NCBI RefSeq assembly: GCF_000313135.1
Contig: NW_004457712.1
Span: 522,818-586,817, forward strand
Direction of reading: 5' to 3'
Length of the DNA stretch: 64,000 bases
From: Acanthamoeba castellanii str. Neff
Lineage: Eukaryota; Discosea; Longamoebia; Acanthamoebidae
Shown: in pieces, positions 56,105 to 64,000 of the stretch
How the letters are laid out: every line of letters starts with the position of its first letter
How positions within the stretch are numbered: the first letter of the stretch is position 1
Program-made: the position numbers and the translations under genes
Notes under the pieces: model-generated
Databases searched by the model: none
The model's input: only the letters and a program-made list of their open reading frames with translations
Told to the model about the DNA's origin: nothing

Positions 56105-56397
56105 TTTATAATGTATCAATAAAATTCCTCGCACCCGACTGGGCCTGCCTGCGCAAACTTGTGTCAGCGGCGTGCCACCATTCACGTACACTTGAGTGAG
56201 CGAGGCAGAGGCGTACAAAGGGAGACAGTCTGAAGCTTGCGAGAAAGGAATGAATGCACACACCAACCCACGATGAACACGCGAGCTTTTGCCGCTCTCG
56301 TTCCAGGAAGTTTCCCAACACCAAAATATAGAAAACAGGCTCGTGTCCTTTTTATTTTTTGCAGATCAAAACGGGAGATGAAGGAAGAGAGATGTCT
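56105..56397. other. Intergenic spacer, exportin-T promoter and PB1 gene 3' flank
   Basis: These 293 bases separate two genes on the - strand. TTTATT at 56351-56356 (AATAAA on the - strand) lies 42 bases past the PB1 gene stop and is its likely poly(A) signal. No other feature is seen. Confidence 0.5.
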
Positions 56398-57384
56398 TCA
56401 GGCGCCAACGATGGGCATGGGCGACGACGGGGCGACGGAGAGCTCCTGATAGCCGACGCGGTACTGTTGCTTGAGACGCTTGGCCTCGTGCTTGGCCTGC
56501 TTCTTGTGGTGCTTGAAGGCGGCCTTGCTGCCCTTCCTCTCGAGCTTGTGCTCGCGCTTGTGGGCCTTCTTGTCGCACTTCCTCGACTTCTTGGAGCGCT
56601 TCCACTCCTGCTTGGCCTCCCGCTTGGCCTCCTTGTTCAGGTGCACCTCGAGGAACTTCTCGACGTCGCCGCCGCACTTGTCCAGCAGCTTGGCGTTCTT
56701 CTTCCTCTTCGGGTAGCCCTTGGCCTCGAGCTGGTCGAGCTTCTCCTTGAGCTCGGGTGACTCCTCCTCGGTCATGGCCTCGGCTTCATCGTCGCCGCGC
56801 TTGGTGTCCTGGTCGACCGCGACTTCCTTACCCTTACCGTGCTTGAGGGCCTTCTTCTCCTTCTTCTTGAGCTCCTTGGCCACGCGCTTGAGGCACCAGG
56901 CGTCGAGGGCCGCCAGGGCCAGCGCCACGTCGCCGTTGGTCCTGCGGAGGAACTTGGCGCACTTCTTGGGCTTCACCTCCCTCGCGTGCTGCTCGCGCAC
57001 CTGCTCGACCAGGAACGCCACGGCCTGCTGGTCCACGTCGGCCTCGAGGTCCGACGAGGAGTGCTTGCTGCTGCGCCTCCTCTTCTCGCCGGGCTGGGCC
57101 TGGCGAGGGGCGACCTGGAGGCGAAGTACACCCGAGGGCGCGGCGTAGTTGATGGCCAGCTGGAGCTCCTCGTCGGAGGAGGCGGTGATGAGGTCCTTCT
57201 CCTCGTCGAAGTAGCGGAGGGCGAAGCTGCCCGCGGTGAGGCCCAGCACGGTGGCCACCTTCTTCTCCAGGAGGTCGAAGGAGGGCTGCTCGAGAGTTAC
57301 GATGCGCAACTCCTCGGGACCGTACGAGAGCTTGATTACGAGCTGCTGCTGGATGATGTTGGTCTCGTACTTCGTGTCTTGCAT
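56398..57384 (-). CDS. PB1-domain protein with internal UBA-like repeat and basic tail
   Basis: A single-exon gene of 328 residues begins at the ATG at 57384 (MQDTKYETNIIQQQLVIKL). Residues 13-90 look like a PB1 domain: QLVIKLSYGPEELRIVTLEQ, FALRYFDEEKDLITASSDEE (the acidic OPCA-type motif) and a final LRLQV strand. Two related helical repeats follow near residues 140-165 (AKFLRRTNGDVALALAALDA) and 235-265 (AKLLDKCGGDVEKFLEVHL); both share AKxL-x(3-4)-GDV and resemble UBA or CUE helices, as in autophagy adaptors of the p62/NBR1 type. The last 80 residues are strongly basic (Lys/Arg/His). No zinc finger or LIR motif is evident. Function unknown; PB1 plus UBA-like repeats suggests a scaffold. 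Confidence 0.7.
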   Translation of the reverse strand: MQDTKYETNIIQQQLVIKLSYGPEELRIVTLEQPSFDLLEKKVATVLGLTAGSFALRYFDEEKDLITASSDEELQLAINYAAPSGVLRLQVAPRQAQPGEKRRRSSKHSSSDLEADVDQQAVAFLVEQVREQHAREVKPKKCAKFLRRTNGDVALALAALDAWCLKRVAKELKKKEKKALKHGKGKEVAVDQDTKRGDDEAEAMTEEESPELKEKLDQLEAKGYPKRKKNAKLLDKCGGDVEKFLEVHLNKEAKREAKQEWKRSKKSRKCDKKAHKREHKLERKGSKAAFKHHKKQAKHEAKRLKQQYRVGYQELSVAPSSPMPIVGA

Positions 57385-57786
57385 GTTACTAAAGTTGATG
57401 TTGGTGTTGGTCGGGGTTTGGTGTAAGCTTGGTCTCGGAGACGGAACGCGTGTGTCAGTTAGCCACGTCTTACTTCTGTGCTCGCTTGCTGTGCTTGAGG
57501 GTGTAGTTGTACAATGCTCTCCACTCAACCCAACCCCCCTTTTATGTGAGACAAGTCGGGGGTTGGCCCGACGTCCCTGACGTGGTTGTCTCTGAAGTGG
57601 CTTCCGTGGGAGCCGCCACTCTCTCGCCGAACGCTCTTCCTTTTCAGGGCCTCATGCTCCCCGGTATTTTCCGCTCTTGTTCAGAATTCCCGGTATGTAT
57701 GCAGTCCGCCGAAAACAAACCTCGTATTTTACTTATTTACACGTGCGCTTCGATCTTGCCGAGCACCACCTCAAATCAGAGCACGA
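57385..57786. promoter_or_regulatory. Intergenic region, PB1 gene promoter and receptor copy 2 3' flank
   Basis: These 402 bases lie upstream of the PB1 gene and downstream of receptor copy 2 (both -). Homology to the copy 1 3' flank (44021 onward) stops soon after the stop codon: both share GATC(A/G)TG around the stop, then differ. No AATAAA on the - strand is seen. Confidence 0.45.
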
Positions 57787-60700
57787 TCAGGGGTCCATGT
57801 CGGTGGGGGCGGCGCCGTCCTCTTCGCCGAGGGCCGAGTCGAAGAAGGCGACGACGGTCTCCATGGACGGGCGGCGGTGGGCGTCGCCATGCCAGCACTT
57901 CTTCATCACCTTCTTGAAGGCCTGCGGGCACTCGCCGGGCACCTGCGGCCGCCGGCCCTCGAGCACGTCGAGCGACACGCCCATGAAGTTGCGCCCGGCG
58001 AAGGGCTGCTTGCGCGTGAGCACCTGCCACATGACGACGCCGAACGAGTACACGTCGGCCGTCTCCGAGTACTTCTCCCCGCGGATCACCTCCGGCGCCG
58101 TCCAGCACGGCGTGCCGCACCGGGTCATCGTCGCGTTCTCCTCCTTGATGCGCGCGAACCCGAAGTCGGCCACCTTGACGTTCCAGTTCTCGTCCACGAG
58201 CAGGTTCGATGGCTTGAGGTCGCGGTGCACGATCACCGGGTGGAGCGAGTGGAGGTAGTTGATGCCCAGCGCCGCCGATCGCAGCATGCGCAGCTTCTGG
58301 CCGAAGGTGAGCTTGATGGCGCCCTCCGACAGGATGTCCTGCAGGCTGCCCTGCTTGACGAACTCGGTCACGATGCACAGGTTGGGCCGCTTCACGCACG
58401 CCCCTGTTGTGTGCGTGTCGTTTGTGTCGTGTGTCAGCCATGTGCGTGTGTCAAATGTGGTAATGATGGTGACGACGACGATTGTGGGGTTGTACCGATG
58501 AAGAGCACGATGTTGGGGTGGTGCAGCTCGGAGAGGAAGGCCATCTCGGCGCGGAACTCGAGCATGCGCCGCTCGTCCAGCTTCTGCTTGATGAACCGCT
58601 TCACCGCCACGTCGACGCCCTTCCACTTGCCCCGGTACACCACGCCGTACGACCCGAGGCCCACCTGCCGCCCGAGCTGCACCTCGCTGAAGTCGATCAC
58701 CCATCGGCACAGGTTGGCCGAAGTGAGGAAGTTGTCCTCCTTGAACATCATGCCCTCGCCCACCGCCGTCTGCAGCTCGCCACCGCCTGTGTCGTCGGTC
58801 GAGCCGGACTGGGCGCTCATCTGTGAGCGCTCCTCATCATCATCGGCCGAGGTGTGGGTCTGCGATGACGAGTGGTCGCCAGCGGCGGCGGGCGAGACGC
58901 CGCCGAAGAAGCGGGCCTCGAGGCCGCGCACCTTGAGCTCGAACAGCTTCGACCCCGACGGCGAATCCGGCATCTCGAACCGACCCAGGCACTGGATGCG
59001 CTTGCTCTCCTCCCCGACCGCCGTGCCCTTCAGTTTGTTGAACACCGCGTGCGACAGCAGCACTTGGCCTGTGTACCCGCCACGTGTCGTGCGATCAGCG
59101 AATGATGACGATAGTCAAGCGAATGTGGTGGACTGGGTGGATCGGTACCGCCGTGAGTGAGGGCGGTGATGCGGGCGGCGGCATTGACCACCGGTCCTAT
59201 GTACTCCACGCGCCGCGTCATCGGGTCCTTGACCACGCGCGGCTTGCCCCAGTGCACGCCCATCCGCACCCGCAGTCCCTTGAACAGCACTCTGCACGCA
59301 CCCAACCCACTCCACGTCAGCCTCACCACCCAAGCATGCACCGCACACAACCACGCAGGCCAACCGCACACGCGCGACACGACACGACACGACACATGGC
59401 ACGCACCGATCGTCGTTGTCGCCCCACTCCTCGGCGGCGCCGGGATGGGCCACGAGCTCGGCGGGCCAGTCGACCTTGAGCAGCTCCTGCTGCACCTCCA
59501 TGCACCACTCGAGCGCCGCGCTCGCCTCCTGGAAGGCCATGCAGAAGGAGCCCTCGCCGCTGTTGCGGTCGCGCAGGAACACCACCTCGTACCCGCCGTG
59601 CTTCTTGAGCACCGCGCGCAGCGTCTCGTTGTGCAGCAGCGTCGCGTCGCGCATGGCCATCGCGTTGCTGTCCCACAGCGAGGCCGCGCGCGTGATGTCC
59701 GAGAACACGATCGCCACCTCGCCCTCTGGCGCCCGCACGCCCGCGCCAACCGCGCCTGCTGCGCCCATTGACCCGTCCGAGTTGCCGCCTGTGATTGTTT
59801 GTGCACCACCCGAGTGGTTGTTCAACAATCGACAAATCCGCAACGTCGCACATAAAAATCGGCCTTATGTGGTTGGAGGTCGCGGTTTGACTGGCGGGGG
59901 CGGGGCAGTACCTGAAGAGCTGGAGTTGCCGCCGCCGGAGCTGCTGGTGCCGGCCGAGGCGGTCCACGACGACGTCATGCCGTGAATGGACGACGTTGAC
60001 GACGATCCGGTCTTGAACGACGATCCCTGCGCGCCCATCTCTGTCCCCATGTAGCGCACACGCGGTGATTGATCATCCATGGCGTGAGCATCATCCAAAG
60101 CAACGCAAGGCGAGCCGGAGCGGGTTGGGTGTGGGGGCGGGGGGGTACCGGTGCTGAGGCGGGTCATGATCTCGAGGAAGGCGGGCCGGATGACGGGGTC
60201 CACGTTCCAGCAGCTGGTCATGAGGGCCTCGAACTCGGCCGGCGCGCCGTGCTCGTCGGGAATCGTCGGCCGCAGGTTGTCCCGGATCACCGCCACCGCC
60301 ACCGCCGCCGGGCTCAGCCCCGCGTAGGGCTGCTGCCTCGTCAGCAGCTCCCACAGGATGATGCCTGCGTCCACGCGCACCCAACACCCATCAGCTCTCC
60401 TGCCATGCATGTCGCGTGTCGTGTGCGGTGCGCGGCGTGTTGTGGAGGCAGGGCGGACCGAAAGAGTAGACGTCAGCGAGGACCAGGTCGGCGCCGGGTG
60501 TCTCGTTGAGCACCTCGGGTGCGGTCCAGTGCACGCTGCCCGCCATGGCGCCGCCGAGCTTGGCGCTCTTGATGTCCTCCTTGAACTTGGTGAGGCCAAA
60601 GTCGGACACCTTGACGTTCCACTTGTTGTCGAGCAGCAGGTTGAGCGACTTGAGGTCGCGGTGCACGATGCCCGACGAGTGGAGGAAGTGCATGCCCTTG

Positions 60701-63700
60701 GCCGCCTGGTAGGCCATCTTCACCTTCAGCATGTACGGGATGTCCGGCACGAGCTCGTTATGTAGCAGCTATTGGTTGTTGGTTGTTTGGGTTGACGATG
60801 CGTGAGTTTGGTGGATGCTCGCACAATCGTGAGCATGAACAATGGAAGCAGAGCTGGGGAGCCTCGTACGTCGTACAGCGAGCCAAGGGTCATGAACTCC
60901 ATGACAATGCACATCTTGGGCGGCTTGGTGGAGGCGGCCATGAAGAGGACCACGTTGGGGTGCCGCAGCGCGGTCATGACGCGCACCTCGTCCTTGAAGT
61001 TGCGCTCCATGTCGCGCGTCACGTTGGCCGAGGTCATCATCTTGACCGCCACCTCGGTGCCCTTCCACATGGCCCGGTGCACCTCGCCGAACCCGCCCGT
61101 GCCCAGGTGGGCGCCCATCTCGAGCTCGTCGGCGTCGATCTCCCAGTCATCCTTGCCGCGCCGGTTGCGGCGCGCGTACACGAACAGCGCCACGAGCGCG
61201 CACACGAGCACCAGGAAGACCAGCGACACGATGGGAATGGCCACCGAGAGGCCCACGATGAGCGCTACGTCAGCTCCGGCCGACCTCTGGCTATCGCAGT
61301 AGTCGCCCTCCCACCCGGAGTCACACTGGCAGGCGCCGTCGGTGCAGGTGCCGTGGTCGGAGCAGAGGGTGCCGTCGATGATGCAGCCGTGGAGCGAGCT
61401 CGCCGCCACGCCGTCGTCGCACGTCGTGCTTGCCAACAGGGTGAGCAACCGCCGCTTCACCGAAGCGATCGTGCTGGCAACCACCACACCGGCTCTGCGC
61501 ATCGATAAGCAATCGAATGAGTGAGGCCTAACGAGGGCACTAGCCGGGAGGACACGTACGCCGTGGCCATGTCTGCGGCGTCGGAGTCGGTCTGGGTCCA
61601 GTAGAGGTAGTCGAGCAGGCCTCCCGCCTTGACGCAGTCCTTCGTTTCACTGGTGTGGATCGTGACGTAGTTGACCAGCACCATCGGCCAGCTGTTCGCT
61701 CCCGGCGCTGAACGTGGACATGCGTAAGTGGCGTGCAAGGCGAAGCTGTCATGTGCATGAGCGTGTGCGGGACGTACTCAGTGTGATGATGGGCGCGATG
61801 CTGTCCTTGCGGTCATGGAGGGTTGAACTGATGGTGGTGGTGTTGCAGCGCACCACGTTGCCCGCCTCGTTGTAGAGCGACACGGCCTTGAGCGTGCGCG
61901 AGGTCACCACGTCGAGGTTGTGGTAGAAGCCGAACGAGTAGGGCAGGTTCACCAGGGAGTTGAGCAGCGCGTTACCCACGAGCGAGGCGCCGACGACCCG
62001 CCCGGAGGCCCGCGCCGGGAAATAGGGCAGCGTGTCGGTCGAGTTGCCCATCGTCTCGCGCCACTCGGGAACCATCTTGCTCAGCGCCTCGGTCATGATG
62101 CTGTTCACCGGCGACGGGTCGGTCTGATCGTGATCGGCTTGTTGGGCAGCAGACCCGCTAGATGCGGGTTGAGCCCCACGAGATAGGGGTCGTTCCACAT
62201 CTGTGTGGTGTGTCGATCAGTATTAGTTGAAAAAAAAACGTAGGGGGCGATGGAGGTGAACGCTCGTACACTGATCTTGTTGAGGAAGATGTCGGAGATG
62301 GCTTGCCAGTCCATGATCACGGGGTCATACCCGATCAACTCGGAGATCTGTGAGACGCATCCGAAGACAACTTTGGTCGACGGCGAGGCACAAGATGTGT
62401 GAGCAGTTGAAGAGTGCGCGACGTACATTGTAGACGGGTAGGATGCCGTAGCCGATGGTCGGCACGCCTTCGGCGTCTGGCATCAGCTGCTTCTGTGCGG
62501 CGGTCAGCTCGGTACTGATGGCGGCGTAGTCGATATCGCCGGCGGCCATCTCGGTGATAGCGGTCTGGGAGACGGCCGACGTGTACTGGACCTTGAAGGC
62601 CGTGCTCGGGTAGTTGGCCACCCACGTGTAGTAGATGGTGTAGGGCGGACCCATACCCAGGAGCACGGCTGTCTTGAAGGCCTTCTGCCCGTTGCAGTAG
62701 ATCGTGCCCATGGTGTCGATCAGCCGCCGGCGGTAGGCGTTGATGAGTGCCGTATCGCCCAGCGAGCTCGCCACCGCCGACGCCTTGGCGTTCAGCTGCG
62801 TCCTGTGATGGCACGTAGTGAGGAAGAAAAAAGATGATGACGTCAGCAACTCCGTAGTTTCCAAGCCTGGCTGGAGCAGTAAAATACCAAGAGAGAAAGA
62901 GCAGGAGCTCTTGGATGTTGGAACAGTCAGGCGTGGTGATGTTCTGGGGGATGAGAGCGAAGCTGATGTAGCTCAGCGGCCACGAGGCCGAGCCGTTGGC
63001 GTTCAGGATGTCCACGGTGAGGTCGCCTTCAAGAAGTCAAGTGCATGATTGCAAGGAGATGTTAGAATGATGAGCCAATACATGGCCCGGTTTGCTTGGT
63101 ACCATTGTCGATGAACGGACGATAGGCGGTCATGGCAGCCTGCACGGCCGCTTGCGTGGCAGTTACAGTGTATCCCGCGGCGTTGACCATCATCGCATAG
63201 GATAAGCTGGCGTTGGTGGCCTCGTACGAATTAAGGTACGTCAACGAGTTGTCGTGCGACTGCGGCAACATACACACACGAGAGAGATGTTATTGTTTGT
63301 TAGCAAGGTGGTCAACCAATGTAGAGCACGTGATGGCGGAGACTGACCTTGACGTAGTTGATACGCTCGGCGTCGGTGGCGTAGCCGAACGAGAAACCGT
63401 TGGCCGCAGGCGGGAGGCCAGCCAGGGAGCCGTTCCGTGCAAAGGTGCCGTTGGAGAAGACATTAAGTGCGCGCTTGAACACCGTCGTGCTGCTCACCGC
63501 GCTGTCGTTGCGGAAGCTGGTGAGGATGTCGGCGTCGGGCAGTCGCGCGGTGATGTTGGGGTTGAGGCCGGCGATTGCCGTGTCGTTCCACCGGGTTATC
63601 TCTCCGAGCCAAATCTTTGCCAACACACTCCCCGACAGCACCTGCAGCAACGCGCACGTGATATATTCTTGGTCATTTTATCTCCACATACATTAATGCA

Positions 63701-64000
63701 TTATAGAAAAATGTAGAGAGTTAGATATAGATATTCTTATTTTGTTAATTTATCGTTTGAGGCCTTACGGGAAGTGTTGTGACTGCCGTCGGTCATATTG
63801 TCGGAGGTAAAACAACCAACCGAGACCAGCAACAAGTTCACTGGGAACTAGTGTGTGCCTCTCGGCCAATTACACAAAGGGCCTTGTTATTGAGGTACTA
63901 ATTTTTCGCAGCCTCGCGCGCCCGCAAGCGAGAGGAGATCCTCAGGCCGGAAGAGGCGGAAGAAGGGGGGAGACTGAGGTGGCGTACGAGGGAGTCGGTG
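57787..64000 (-). CDS. Receptor: PstS-like ectodomain, EGF-like, TM, kinase, cyclase, kinase (copy 2, 5' end outside window)
   Basis: Same domain order as copy 1 at 37213-44020, in opposite orientation. The stop is at 57787-57789 (ending APTDMDP). Kinase 2 occupies 58720-57800, the cyclase domain 59770-58900, kinase 1 61130-60170, the TM helix about 61280-61180 and the EGF-like segment near 61430-61310. PstS-like modules extend to the exon starting at 63641 (VLSGSVLAKIWLGEITRWN). The window edge holds the last 13 bases of the preceding exon (63988-64000), recognisable because its end and donor (CCCTCGTACGCCACC) match copy 1 at 37825-37840. Compared with copy 1, seven bases are missing at 62125/62126, so the second PstS-like module loses frame. 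Intron 58404-58495 is absent from copy 1. Kinase and cyclase sequences are nearly identical to copy 1. Either a pseudogene or an assembly error at one spot. Confidence 0.83.

Noticed and set aside
63890..64000. Arg/Glu-rich open stretch on the + strand at the right edge
   Set aside because: The edge matches the donor region of receptor copy 1 on the - strand, so it is intron and exon end of receptor copy 2.

Overview
The window is nuclear DNA from an intron-dense, GC-rich protist, most probably an Acanthamoeba-like amoeba (Amoebozoa). The evidence is: short GT-AG introns in nearly every long gene, AT-rich patches confined to a few introns, a Dictyostelium cAR-like seven-helix receptor, and two very large receptors that join a phosphate-binding-protein-like ectodomain to kinase, nucleotide cyclase and kinase domains. 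The species is inferred from gene style, not proven. I see no rRNA, tRNA, CRISPR array or autonomous transposon.

Layout from left to right. 1-2597 (+): 3' part of KRI1 (ribosome assembly), with a 62-base N gap. 2713-10565 (-): GCN2-type eIF2-alpha kinase. 10874-14436 (+): OSCA/TMEM63/CSC1 mechanosensitive channel. 14614-16634 (+): glutathionyl-hydroquinone reductase. 17113-20761 (-): RapGAP-domain protein. 20963-22416 (+): RagA/Gtr1 GTPase. 22700-24009 (+): alpha-crystallin-domain protein. 24167-24806 (+): DUF1499-like membrane protein. 24876-25486 (+): SKP1-like protein. 25859-36749 (+): USP9X/FAF-type deubiquitinase. 37213-44020 (+): receptor kinase-cyclase-kinase copy 1. 44277-45539 (-): 4-hydroxyphenylpyruvate dioxygenase, intronless. 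46006-47624 (+): cAR-like GPCR. 47758-48387 (-): coiled-coil protein. 49015-51376 (-): CCT delta. 51534-56104 (-): exportin-T. 56398-57384 (-): PB1-domain protein. 57787 to beyond 64000 (-): receptor kinase-cyclase-kinase copy 2.

The most notable structure is the pair of receptor genes. They lie in opposite orientations about 14 kb apart and form a long inverted duplication. Their cytoplasmic halves are nearly identical while their ligand-binding ectodomains have diverged. Each copy carries one frame-breaking indel that the other copy lacks: one base in copy 1 near 43370 and seven bases in copy 2 at 62125/62126. Copy 2 also has an intron that copy 1 lacks. Both copies keep intact kinase motifs, but their cyclase domain lacks the second metal-binding aspartate.

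Many genes here act in nutrient and stress signalling or proteostasis: GCN2 and RagA (amino-acid sensing), RapGAP, OSCA, SKP1 and USP9X (ubiquitin), CCT and the crystallin-like protein (folding), and KRI1 and exportin-T (translation supply). Nothing in the sequence shows they are co-regulated. Noncoding structure includes a perfect 30-base palindrome behind the OSCA gene, a MITE-like inverted repeat in an intron of the reductase gene, a run of hairpins between the reductase and RapGAP genes, and abutting poly(A) signals between convergent genes.
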